IMG/VR virus record: IMGVR_UViG_3300046007_005271
Coordinates: 1 to 34,400 of that record
Length of the DNA: 34,400 nt
From: a virus
Direction: 5' to 3' (one strand)
Shown in pieces: positions 1 to 6,577 of this stretch. Below the pieces are notes generated by a model. It was not told the DNA's origin and made no database searches. It saw only the letters and a program-made list of their open reading frames with translations. Position 1 is the stretch's first letter. Each line of letters starts with the position of its first letter. Both the position numbers and the translations under genes were made by a program.

Positions 1-2
1 AG

Positions 3-1175
3 ACCGGCGCTCGCCCTGTTGGGAAGGCCCGCCTTTACAACAAGGGCGGCAAGGTTTCCGGTTCCGCCGTCAAGGCTCGCGCCGATCGCAAGGCCCGCAA
101 GGCTGGCGGTAAGGTCGAAAAGGAAATCGGCATCGGCATGTCTAACAAGGACGTGCGCGAAGCCAATGAATTGCGCGAAGGCAAAAAGCACATTGGCGGC
201 TTCAAAAAGGGCGGTAAAGCCCGCGCCACCGGTGGCTCGGTTCCGTCAGACAAGGAAACGGGTTTGGACAAGAAGCGGGTCGGCACCATTCAGGTGAAGC
301 CGACCCGCGGTAAGGCTGAGAACTACAAGAAGGGCGGCAAGATCAAGAAGGCCGACGGTGGTGGTCTGCCCAGCCCCGAGGAGGCGATCGGCACAGAAGT
401 TCGCATGAAGGGCCTGAAGGTTATGCCCGGCAAGGCTTCGACAGCTGCTGCTGAAGTGACGCCTGCGCAGCTTCGCCGCGAGGAAGGCTATACTGCTGCT
501 GACATGAAAGCCCCGCGCGCCGGTCGCAAAGAAGGCGGTCGTAAGTGGATCCAGAAAGCCATTGAGAAGCCCGGCGCGCTGCGCAAGTCGCTTGGCGTAA
601 AGGAAGGCGAGAAGATCCCGGCAAAGAAGCTGGCCAAGGCTGCTGAAGCCTCAGGTAAGCTGGGCAAGCGCGCTCGTCTTGCTGAGACGCTTGGCCGCAT
701 GAACCGAGCCACTGGCGGTCGCACGAAGTCAGGCAAAGGTAAGACCAACATTAACATCGTGATCGCTGCTGGCCAGAAGCGTCATCCGGCGGAAGACATG
801 CCGCCGGCGGCTCCTCGCGATGGCGCTGTGCCTATCCCGATGCCTGCGGCTCCGCCGCCTGCGATGATGGGCGCTGGTATGCCTCCGATGCCTCCGGGCG
901 GCGCTGGTTTGCCGATGCCGCGTAAGGCTGGCGGTCGAATCACCAAGGTCGCCAAGTCCTATAAGGACATGGAAGCCGGCGCGGCGAGCGGCGAGGGTCG
1001 TCTTCAGAAGACGGATATCGAATCACGTCACACCGACGCTCCGGCCCGCAAGGCTGGCGGTCGAATCAGCAAGGTTGCCAAGTCCTATAAGGATATGACG
1101 GCTGGCGCTGGTGATGGTGAAGGCCGCTTGCAGAAGACAGATATCGCGAAAGCGAAAAAAGCTCGCGGTAAGTAA
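3..1175 (+). CDS. Lys/Gly-rich repetitive phage protein (5' end outside window)
   Basis: The frame is open from the first bases of the window, so the gene begins upstream; an internal ATG at 138 is not needed as a start. About 390 residues are visible. The protein is very basic and is built around short double-glycine motifs preceded by Lys/Arg, such as NKGGK, RKAGGK, KKGGK, RATGGS, RKEGGR and RKAGGR. A Pro/Met/Ala-rich linker lies in the middle (around 790-920), followed by two near-identical C-terminal repeats. There is no recognisable enzymatic domain. It sits upstream of the co-chaperonin and scaffold genes, where portal-proximal virion genes usually lie. Similar GG motifs recur in other virion genes of this window. 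I do not recognise a function; a virion-internal or DNA-binding role is a guess from charge and position. Confidence 0.8.
   Translation, partial: TGARPVGKARLYNKGGKVSGSAVKARADRKARKAGGKVEKEIGIGMSNKDVREANELREGKKHIGGFKKGGKARATGGSVPSDKETGLDKKRVGTIQVKPTRGKAENYKKGGKIKKADGGGLPSPEEAIGTEVRMKGLKVMPGKASTAAAEVTPAQLRREEGYTAADMKAPRAGRKEGGRKWIQKAIEKPGALRKSLGVKEGEKIPAKKLAKAAEASGKLGKRARLAETLGRMNRATGGRTKSGKGKTNINIVIAAGQKRHPAEDMPPAAPRDGAVPIPMPAAPPPAMMGAGMPPMPPGGAGLPMPRKAGGRITKVAKSYKDMEAGAASGEGRLQKTDIESRHTDAPARKAGGRISKVAKSYKDMTAGAGDGEGRLQKTDIAKAKKARGK
921..1146 (+). repeat. Two in-frame direct repeats, 126-nt period
   Basis: Copies at 921-1020 and 1047-1146 are each 100 nt and start 126 nt (42 codons) apart. Both encode RKAGGRI(T/S)KVAKSYKDM, then a Gly/Ala/Ser/Glu stretch, then GEGRLQKTDI. 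Differences are mostly at third codon positions or in the loop, so the duplication has been kept under protein-level selection rather than being recent. Confidence 0.85.
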
Positions 1176-1186
1176 TTGCTGCGAAT

Positions 1187-1223
1187 GGGGGTGCCGGATT
1201 CCCCTTCCTCTTTCGGCACCCCC
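1187..1223 (+). other. Perfect 10-bp intergenic hairpin
   Basis: GGGGGTGCCG (1187-1196) pairs perfectly with CGGCACCCCC (1214-1223) around a 17-nt pyrimidine-rich loop, just after the stop of the repeat protein. No T-run follows, so it is a poor intrinsic terminator. It could be a processing site or a 3'-end stabiliser. Confidence 0.5.
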
Positions 1224-1261
1224 TGACTACATAAGAGGAAGGCGAGTGGAAGGGACTCGTT

Positions 1262-1465
1262 ATGACTTTTACGACGCAGCAAGCGTATGAGCGCGAGCTT
1301 GCAACTTTGATCGAGATGGAAATTGAAAGGTTGATGGACTCAGTTTCCAACGGTCATTTAGAAAGTTTCGCCGCTTATCGATTTGAAGCGGGGAAGATTG
1401 CAGGGCTTCGCCTTGCTCAGGAATATCTGCTTGAAGCCGAGCGGATATGTAGAGAGAAGTATTGA
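1262..1465 (+). CDS. Small helical phage protein
   Basis: 67 residues, predicted mostly alpha-helical and acidic, with a central segment FEAGKIAGLRLAQEYLLEAE that reads as an amphipathic helix. The ATG is preceded by a GGAAGGGA ribosome-binding site about seven bases upstream. Small helical proteins of this kind occur near portal and scaffold genes in short-tailed environmental phages, but no function is known to me. It lies 21 bases before the GroES-like gene and is probably co-transcribed with it. Confidence 0.75.
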   Translation: MTFTTQQAYERELATLIEMEIERLMDSVSNGHLESFAAYRFEAGKIAGLRLAQEYLLEAERICREKY

Positions 1466-1486
1466 TGAGAAGGAAGGGAAAATAAA

Positions 1487-1879
1487 ATGCCGCCCATGAT
1501 TATGGAGCACGAAGTCGATCCAAAGCAAAAGATCCTTGAAGATCTTGGAGATCTTTCAAATATTGAGATCTTCAACAATCAAATATTGTGCGCGGTATAT
1601 GTCCGTCCGACAAAAACAAAGAGCGGATTGTATTTGTCCGACAAAACCATTGATGAAGACCGTTACCAAGGTAAGGTCGGTCTTCTCGTAGGCATGGGAC
1701 CGGCAGCGTTTCAAGATGATTCGGGTGCTTGGTTCAATAACGCCAGCTTTAATCTGAATGATTGGCTAGTCTTCCGCCCGTCGGATGGCTGGAGCATTAC
1801 AGTTAATGGCGTTTTATGCCGAATGATGGCCGATACGCAGGTGAAAATGCGTATTCCGTCTCCTGATGCTGCTTGGTAG
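1487..1879 (+). CDS. Phage GroES-like co-chaperonin (Cpn10 fold)
   Basis: 130 residues. The core matches the GroES pattern: a first beta strand ending VYVRP (37-41), a loop KTKSGLYLSD (43-52) that corresponds to the GroEL-binding mobile loop with LYL in place of the usual IVL, then YQGKVGLLVGMG (60-71) and DWLVFRPSDG (92-101). The C-terminal part, NGVLCRMMADTQVKMRI, is the strand that closes the barrel. By analogy with T4 gp31, it would replace host GroES on host GroEL to help fold the capsid protein. No GroEL gene is seen, as expected for a phage. It is placed just upstream of the scaffold and capsid genes, which supports this role. The ATG at 1487 follows an AAGGGA site. Confidence 0.85.
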   Translation: MPPMIMEHEVDPKQKILEDLGDLSNIEIFNNQILCAVYVRPTKTKSGLYLSDKTIDEDRYQGKVGLLVGMGPAAFQDDSGAWFNNASFNLNDWLVFRPSDGWSITVNGVLCRMMADTQVKMRIPSPDAAW

Positions 1880-1890
1880 GAGGATTTTAT

Positions 1891-2802
1891 ATGTCTGATG
1901 AAGATAATGGCGTTGAAATTGTGCTTGAAGAGCCAAAGAACGCCGATGAAAAGGCTCCGGAAGTAGAAATTACTGACGATCCGCCGAAGAAAGAAGCGAA
2001 AAAGAAGGAAATTGAGCCTGAAGAAGGCATCAGCGAGCTTAAAAAGAACCTTGAGCGCGAAAAAAGAGCGCGCGAAGAGGCTGAACTAAGAGCGCAGCAG
2101 GCATATCAGCACGCTCAGAAAGCTCATGCTGATAAAACTGACTCGGATTATCAGCTTATCGTCAATGCAATCGAGACAGTTAAGGAGAGAAACGAATCTC
2201 TGAAGACTGCTTATGCAGAAGCGATGGCCGCGAGCGATTATAACCGCGCTGCCGAGATCCAGAACGCCATGACAACGAACGCCCATCAGCTTGAAAAGCT
2301 GAAAGAGGGCAAAAAGGTCATGAAGAAGCAGCTGAAGGAAGCAGAGCAGGCGCAGCCTATTCAGCCTGTTGCTCCTCCGCGTGGCGACATTGTCGATCAG
2401 CTTGCCGCGACTGTTTCAAACAAGTCTGCCGAATGGCTGCGCAGCTCGCGTGACTTCATCAAGAGCGAGCGAGATGTTCGAAAGATGTTTCGAGCGCACG
2501 AAGATGCGGTCGATGATGGCATTCAGCCGGATACCGACGAGTATTTCGAGTTCATCGAAGGCCGTATGGGCATTAATCGAGACAGTGCAGTCGAATCACC
2601 GATGTCTGAGGCGGCTGCGCCGGCTCCACGTCGGTCTGTTTCGCCTCCTCCGGCCCCTGTTTCTCGTGGTAATGCGCCGCGGCCTAACGTCATGCGCCTT
2701 TCGAGGGCGGAGGCGGAGACAGCTAAGGATCTTGGCATGACCCCTGAAGAGTATGCCAAGAACAAAGCCGCCCTGATTAAAGAAAACCGCTACGGACATT
2801 AA
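1891..2802 (+). CDS. Putative capsid scaffolding protein
   Basis: The start is set at ATG 1891 because AGGAGG lies at 1879-1884, six bases upstream; the TTG at 1873 overlaps the previous gene. The 303-residue product is acidic at the N-terminus, has a long charged coiled coil (about residues 45-165, Glu/Lys/Arg/Ala/Gln-rich), a Pro/Ala-rich linker (about 230-265) and a C-terminal helical motif, LSRAEAETAKDLGMTPEEYA. Coiled coil plus a short charged C-terminal helix, placed shortly upstream of the major capsid gene, is the usual form of a podovirus scaffold. Similar C-terminal motifs are seen in environmental phage scaffold candidates. Function is inferred from layout and composition, not from a catalytic signature. 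Confidence 0.7.
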   Translation: MSDEDNGVEIVLEEPKNADEKAPEVEITDDPPKKEAKKKEIEPEEGISELKKNLEREKRAREEAELRAQQAYQHAQKAHADKTDSDYQLIVNAIETVKERNESLKTAYAEAMAASDYNRAAEIQNAMTTNAHQLEKLKEGKKVMKKQLKEAEQAQPIQPVAPPRGDIVDQLAATVSNKSAEWLRSSRDFIKSERDVRKMFRAHEDAVDDGIQPDTDEYFEFIEGRMGINRDSAVESPMSEAAAPAPRRSVSPPPAPVSRGNAPRPNVMRLSRAEAETAKDLGMTPEEYAKNKAALIKENRYGH

Positions 2803-2813
2803 GGATGACTGAT

Positions 2814-3389
2814 ATGGAAAACACAGATACCCCTCGCGGCCGTCGTGGCGGCATGTTTGCGAAGGCCGCCAAGGAGGCAGTTTCTTCCGAGGCTCAGACG
2901 ATGAGGCCGGCTATGCGTGATGATGATCCTCGGGCTGCTGCGGCTCGCCGTGCGGCTGAACTTCGCGGCCATCTTGGCGATCTCGATGAAGGCACGGACC
3001 AGCTTTACGTTGATCCGTCCACTATTCCGGATGGCTGGACATATAACTGGAAACGCTACTCTGCCTATGAATGGGAAGACACTGGCAATCAGCTGCGCGT
3101 TAAGCGTGAAGGCTGGACGCCTGTGCCGGCGTCGCGCCATCCTGAGATGATGCCGCATAATACGGATGCAAATTCGATCATTATGCGCGATGGCCTTGTT
3201 CTTATGGAGTGCCCGACCGAGATCGTTGAGGAGCGCAAACGAATCGAAATTAAAGCTGCGCGCGATCAGGTTCGGTTCAAGGAATCGCAGCTTTCGGGCA
3301 CACCTGAAGGCACGATGACGCGAGATCATGCGCGCGTTAAGCCGCAGATCAAAAAGTCCTACGAAGCGATGCCGATTCCGGAAGAGTGA
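2814..3389 (+). CDS. Conserved phage protein next to the capsid genes
   Basis: 191 residues from ATG 2814, chosen because AAGGA (2801-2805) is eight bases upstream; the ATG at 2805 would overlap that site. The N-terminus is basic (RGRRGGMFAKAAKEA). The central and C-terminal parts carry a pattern I recall from environmental phages: IPDGWTYNWKR, GWTPVPASRHPEMMP, LVLMECP, and a final RDHARVKPQIKKSYEAMPIP. No function is known to me. It lies between the scaffold candidate and the tRNA/capsid promoter region, so a head-assembly role is likely but unproven. Confidence 0.8.
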   Translation: MENTDTPRGRRGGMFAKAAKEAVSSEAQTMRPAMRDDDPRAAAARRAAELRGHLGDLDEGTDQLYVDPSTIPDGWTYNWKRYSAYEWEDTGNQLRVKREGWTPVPASRHPEMMPHNTDANSIIMRDGLVLMECPTEIVEERKRIEIKAARDQVRFKESQLSGTPEGTMTRDHARVKPQIKKSYEAMPIPEE

Positions 3390-3394
3390 TCTTC

Positions 3395-3470
3395 GCCGGC
3401 GTAGCTCAGTAGGTAGAGCAACGGATTTGTAACCCGTAGGTCGGGCGTTCGATTCGCTCCGCCGGCACCA
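3395..3470 (+). tRNA. tRNA-Thr (anticodon UGU), CCA encoded
   Basis: A complete 76-nt cloverleaf. Acceptor stem GCCGGCG (3395-3401) pairs with CGCCGGC (3460-3466), followed by A and an encoded CCA (3468-3470). The D arm is GCTC/GAGC; the anticodon stem ACGGA/CCCGT has one A-C mismatch next to the loop; the loop TTTGTAA carries TGT at 3428-3430. The T arm is GGGCG/CGCTC around TTCGATT. The sequence closely follows bacterial tRNA-Thr(UGU). It lies only five bases after the upstream stop codon and is followed at once by a terminator. Confidence 0.95.
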
Positions 3471-3474
3471 GCTT

Positions 3475-3506
3475 AGACCCCCGTCAAGGGGGTCTTTGCA
3501 TTTTTT
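3475..3506 (+). terminator. Intrinsic terminator after tRNA-Thr
   Basis: AGACCCCC (3475-3482) pairs with GGGGGTCT (3488-3495) around GTCAA, followed by TTGCATTTTTT. It is a strong hairpin plus T-rich tail and would end the transcript carrying the scaffold genes and the tRNA. Confidence 0.85.
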
Positions 3507-3524
3507 GCGTTGTCAATATATAAT
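3496..3524 (+). promoter_or_regulatory. Candidate sigma-70-type promoter for the capsid block
   Basis: TTGCAT (3496-3501), a 17-base spacer and a perfect TATAAT (3519-3524) lie directly downstream of the terminator stem, so the -35 box overlaps the terminator tail. Initiation near 3531 would give a leader of about 105 bases before the ATG at 3638. The -35 match is only three of six, so strength is uncertain. Confidence 0.55.
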
Positions 3525-3614
3525 GTGCTCAAGCTTTAACAGGCTTGGGCTCCCCCGGCGTGGAGCATTTAACTATTCCCGGCTAACATATCGCCCCGGC
3601 GCGCGATGATGAGC

Positions 3615-3629
3615 CTCCTGAAGAAGGAG
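3615..3629 (+). promoter_or_regulatory. Hairpin that sequesters the ribosome-binding site of the next gene
   Basis: CTCCT (3615-3619) pairs perfectly with the Shine-Dalgarno AGGAG (3625-3629) around a GAAGA loop, eight bases before ATG 3638. The anti-Shine-Dalgarno arm could hold translation of the decoration-like gene down until the hairpin melts or is bound. The stem is only five pairs, so this is a candidate, not a certainty. Confidence 0.45.
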
Positions 3630-3637
3630 AACCCGTC

Positions 3638-4246
3638 ATGGCGAACACGGATCCCGGTTCCTATAACGGTTTCCAGCAGTATCAGGGCAACGGTTCTGCT
3701 CCGACATACGAGCAAATCGCTGGTAAGGCTGCGTATAACGCTACCATCTACTTCGGTGATCCCGTCGAAATCGACGGCTCCACCGGCTACATCCAGCGCG
3801 GCACGACGACAGCCAGCACGACCGGCGCTACGCCGATCGCTGGCGTTTTTGTCGGCTGCAAATACCTGTCGGTCTCGCAGAAGCGCGTCGTTTGGGGCAA
3901 CTATGCTCCGGGCACAGACGTCGCCTCTTCGCAGACGGTCGAGGTCTATTACGTCAATGACCCGAACGCCAAGTTCGTCGTCTGGACGGATGCTAACGGC
4001 GTTCTTGAAGCGGCTGTTGGCTCGACCTGCGGCTACAACATCGGCTCCGGCAATACCTCTAACGGTCTGTCCGGTGCTTACATCAACTATAGCGTCTCTG
4101 GTCCGAACTCTGACGGCACAGGTCCGTTCCGCATTCTTGGTCTGGCGGGTAATCCCCCCGGCACCAATGGCACGGAATGGGGCGCTTATGCTCGTCTGCT
4201 TGTGGCGTTCAACAACGTCGCGACCAAGACTCTGGCCACGATCTAA
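3638..4246 (+). CDS. Putative capsid decoration/head-associated protein
   Basis: 202 residues, rich in Gly, Thr, Ser and Val, with no membrane segment. The pattern ATIYFGDPVEID (around 35-46), PIAGVFVGCKY (around 67-77), VYYVNDPNAKFVVW (around 103-116) and FRILGLAGNPPG (around 167-178) follows a family of phage proteins encoded beside the major capsid gene, thought to be decoration or head proteins. It is the first gene after the 3496-3524 promoter and is followed by the capsid gene 13 bases later. The N-terminus lacks the FRPV-type opening I recall in many relatives. The role is inferred from neighbourhood and family resemblance. Confidence 0.65.
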   Translation: MANTDPGSYNGFQQYQGNGSAPTYEQIAGKAAYNATIYFGDPVEIDGSTGYIQRGTTTASTTGATPIAGVFVGCKYLSVSQKRVVWGNYAPGTDVASSQTVEVYYVNDPNAKFVVWTDANGVLEAAVGSTCGYNIGSGNTSNGLSGAYINYSVSGPNSDGTGPFRILGLAGNPPGTNGTEWGAYARLLVAFNNVATKTLATI

Positions 4247-4259
4247 GGAGTAAGGAACT

Positions 4260-5171
4260 ATGGCTGTTAATCTTTCTGCCATTAAAGACCTTCTCCTCCC
4301 CGGTCTCCGGGGGATCGAAGGCAAGTATGAGATGATCCCGTCTCAGTATGACAAGATCTTCACGAAGCATGACTCGAAAATGGCGCTTGAGCGCACAGCC
4401 GAGATGCGCTTCTTGGGTCTTGCCCAGTTGAAGACCGAAGGCGGCCAGACTGCCTTTGATAACAACGCAGGCGAGCGTTATGTGTATAACCAAGAGCATA
4501 CAGAAATTGCTCTGGGCTATGCCATTACTCGTAAGGCCATCGACGATAACCTGTATAAGACACAGTTTATGCCGTCGAACCTCGGCCTCATTGAGTCGTT
4601 CCAGCAGACGAAGGAAATTTACGGCGCGAACGTGCTCAACACGGCCACGACGTATAATGCTTCGATCGGCGGCGACGGCGTCTCGCTTCTGAGCTACAGC
4701 CATCCGATCGACAACGGCACTGTTGCGAACACCCCGCTTGTTCAGGTTGATCTAAACGAAGCTTCGCTGCTGAATGGCATGATCGCCATCCGCACGAACT
4801 TCAAAGATCAGGCTGGCCTGAAGGTCTTCGCGCGTGGTCGTCGTCTGGTTGTCCCGCCGGCGCTTGAGCCTGTCGCGATCCGTCTGATCAAGACGGAACT
4901 GCGCCCCGGCACAGCGAACAACGACGTCAACGCGATCATGATGACTGCCGGCGGTCTGCCGGAAGGCTACATGGTCAACGACTTCTTGACCTCGGCGCGT
5001 GCGTGGTTCCTGCTTACGAACATTGACGGCCTCTCCTACATGGAGCGCGTTAAGTTCGAGACCGATATGCAGGTCGACTTCGTTACCGACAACCTTCTGG
5101 TTAAAGGTTACGAGCGTTATAGCTTCGGCTATTATAATTGGAGATCCATCTACGGATCGACTCCGACCTAA
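4260..5171 (+). CDS. Major capsid protein (HK97-type fold, Mu gpT-like)
   Basis: 303 residues. The order of segments fits small HK97-fold capsid proteins of the Mu gpT-like type: an N-terminal helix-rich arm, then YVYNQEHTEIALGYAITRKA, a central LLSYSHPIDNGTVANTP, then GLKVFARGRRLVVPPALEPVA (P-domain strand and VPP turn), VNDFLTSARAWFLLT, and a C-terminal YERYSFGYYNWRSIYGS, all typical of the family. The gene ends in a strong terminator, as expected for a highly expressed capsid gene. Spacing to the upstream gene is 13 bases with AAGGAG and AAGGA sites before the ATG. No fused protease is seen. Confidence 0.88.
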   Translation: MAVNLSAIKDLLLPGLRGIEGKYEMIPSQYDKIFTKHDSKMALERTAEMRFLGLAQLKTEGGQTAFDNNAGERYVYNQEHTEIALGYAITRKAIDDNLYKTQFMPSNLGLIESFQQTKEIYGANVLNTATTYNASIGGDGVSLLSYSHPIDNGTVANTPLVQVDLNEASLLNGMIAIRTNFKDQAGLKVFARGRRLVVPPALEPVAIRLIKTELRPGTANNDVNAIMMTAGGLPEGYMVNDFLTSARAWFLLTNIDGLSYMERVKFETDMQVDFVTDNLLVKGYERYSFGYYNWRSIYGSTPT

Positions 5172-5179
5172 GAATGATT

Positions 5180-5200
5180 GGGGGCTTCGGCCCCCTTTCA
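5180..5200 (+). terminator. Intrinsic terminator after the capsid gene
   Basis: GGGGGC-TTCG-GCCCCC (5180-5195) is a UUCG tetraloop hairpin followed by TTTCA, nine bases past the capsid stop codon. The T-run is short, so some read-through into the next gene is likely. Confidence 0.8.
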
Positions 5201-5205
5201 TCGTT

Positions 5206-5260
5206 CGAGAGCCTAAGAACTCTCGTCCTTTCGCTACAGCCACTCCCGAAACCCTACGGG
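5206..5260 (+). promoter_or_regulatory. Structured leader between capsid gene and beta-helix gene
   Basis: Two further stem-loops lie in the 120-base gap: CGAGAG (5206-5211)/CTCTCG (5220-5225) and CCCG (5245-5248)/CGGG (5257-5260). They precede the ATG at 5292. I recognise no riboswitch class. They may protect the capsid mRNA end or shape initiation of the next gene. Confidence 0.35.
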
Positions 5261-5291
5261 GCTAGGAAGCTAACCCAGAGGATAAATTCCA

Positions 5292-6257
5292 ATGGCTCTC
5301 ACTAACTTCCCGAATGGCATTACGTCCTTCGGCGTTCCGGTTCTCGGAACAGTTGGCGGCCTTCCGCTGACAGGCACTTACTTCTTCGTCAATCCCGCCA
5401 CAGGCTCGGATGCGTATGACGGTCTTTCGCCGCAGACGCCTTTCTCGTCCCTGACGGCCGCTTACAACGCGGCTACTGCCGGCAACAACGACGTTATCGT
5501 CCTTATCGGCGATGGCTCGACGACTGGCACGGCGCGTCTGACGTCGACCCTGACATGGGCAAAAAATGCGACCCATCTGATTGGTGTTACAGCCCCGACG
5601 ATGATTTCGCAGCGCGCTCGTATCTCGCATTCGACGACTGCCACAACGAACTTCAAGCTGATGAGCATTACAGCTTCTGGCTGTATCTTTGCTAACTTCA
5701 GCCTGTTCCAGGGCATCGGTCAGGCTTCGACGGATGAGCAGTTGGCGGATATTTCGGGCGACCGTAATTTCTTCGGCAATGTTCAGTTCGGCGGCATGGG
5801 CGCTGCGAATGGTGCGGCTCGCGCCGGCTCGTATTGCGTCTATCTGAACGACGGCGACGAGAACACTTTTGATGGCTGCACCTTCGGCCTCGACACAATC
5901 AGCCGTTCGGCTGCTAATGCGTCGATCAAGTTTGGTGGCCAGTCGCAGCGTAACGTCTTCCAGAACTGCCTGTTCCCGATGTATGCGACGGCAACTTCGC
6001 CGTGGTTCATCGACGCCAATTCGGTTGGCTCGATTGATCGGTTCCAGCTGTTCAAGGGCTGCTCGTTTGTGAACACAGGCACCAGCACACTTGCTGGCGT
6101 CGTCAGCTTCAACGCTTCTCAGGGCGGCAAGATCGTTTTGGACAACTGCACCGTCGTTGGCGCGGCTGTTTGGACGGCTTCGGCTACTGCGACAGTTGTT
6201 GTTTCTGGCCCAGTTCCGAATGGTGCTACGTCTGGCGTCGCTGTAACGGCTGCTTAA
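5292..6257 (+). CDS. Right-handed beta-helix virion protein
   Basis: 321 residues. The N-terminus FPNGITSFGVPVLG followed by GTYFFVNPATGSDAYDGLS and TPFSSLTAAYNAA is the opening seen in phage proteins with a pectate-lyase-like parallel beta-helix. The rest has regular turns with Asn/Gly and aliphatic strands (CIFANFSLF, ENTFDGCTFG, RNVFQNCLF, RFQLFKGCSF), as in beta-helices. No catalytic motif is evident. Its place directly after the capsid gene, far from the other fibres, suggests a head fibre or decoration protein rather than a tailspike. The start follows an AGAGGA site. Structure is well supported; location on the virion is inferred. Confidence 0.72.
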   Translation: MALTNFPNGITSFGVPVLGTVGGLPLTGTYFFVNPATGSDAYDGLSPQTPFSSLTAAYNAATAGNNDVIVLIGDGSTTGTARLTSTLTWAKNATHLIGVTAPTMISQRARISHSTTATTNFKLMSITASGCIFANFSLFQGIGQASTDEQLADISGDRNFFGNVQFGGMGAANGAARAGSYCVYLNDGDENTFDGCTFGLDTISRSAANASIKFGGQSQRNVFQNCLFPMYATATSPWFIDANSVGSIDRFQLFKGCSFVNTGTSTLAGVVSFNASQGGKIVLDNCTVVGAAVWTASATATVVVSGPVPNGATSGVAVTAA

Positions 6258-6272
6258 TCTTAGGAGGTCATC

Positions 6273-6503
6273 ATGGGTTTTTACGAAGGTCAGGACGGCC
6301 CGGCGGTCGTCAAATCTGCGAAGTCGGGCACAAACGGCTTCAAAAAGGGTGGCATGGCAAAGGGCAGCTGCATGAAGAAGGGCGGCAAAGCCGTCATGTC
6401 TTCGGCTGCTAAGGGCAAGAAGCCGGCTCGCGCTTCTGGCGGCGGCGTTTTTTCGTCGGCGCACAGCGGTTCGCCGCGTGGCGCTTCGCCTAAGCCTTAC
6501 TAA
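6273..6503 (+). CDS. Small Lys/Gly-rich protein with KKGG motifs
   Basis: 76 residues, very basic, containing FKKGGMAKG and MKKGGKAV, the same double-glycine motif as the repeat protein at 3-1175. It ends in a Ser/Gly/Pro-rich tail. A perfect AGGAGGT lies seven bases before the ATG, so high expression is likely. There is no known domain. It sits between the beta-helix and DUF6321 genes in the head region. A packaged or DNA-contacting virion component is possible but not shown. Confidence 0.75.
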   Translation: MGFYEGQDGPAVVKSAKSGTNGFKKGGMAKGSCMKKGGKAVMSSAAKGKKPARASGGGVFSSAHSGSPRGASPKPY

Positions 6504-6507
6504 TCTG

Positions 6508-6557
6508 GACTGATTTTCGGTTCAGTCGAGAACAGGCGGGGCGTCCAAAGCCCCGCC
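6508..6557 (+). other. Tandem intergenic hairpins
   Basis: GACTGA (6508-6513)/TCAGTC (6522-6527) is followed by a perfect 8-bp stem GGCGGGGC (6535-6542)/GCCCCGCC (6550-6557). No T-run follows (AATCTT), so termination would be weak; the pair may mark a partial terminator or an mRNA processing point before 6578. Confidence 0.45.
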
Positions 6558-6577
6558 AATCTTACAAGAGGGCCGAT

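Noticed and set aside
3395-3470. tRNA gene as a phage attachment site
   Set aside because: It is a complete tRNA inside a head-gene operon, no integrase or second copy of its 3' end is seen, so it is a functional phage tRNA rather than an att core.
3569-4324. Long minus-strand open frame opposite the decoration-like gene
   Set aside because: The plus-strand gene has a family pattern, ribosome-binding site and operon context; the opposite frame is Arg/Ala-rich shadow sequence.
5262-6464. 400-codon minus-strand open frame opposite the beta-helix gene
   Set aside because: Arg/Ser/Ala-rich antisense translation of a codon-biased gene, spanning an intergenic hairpin region and two plus-strand genes.
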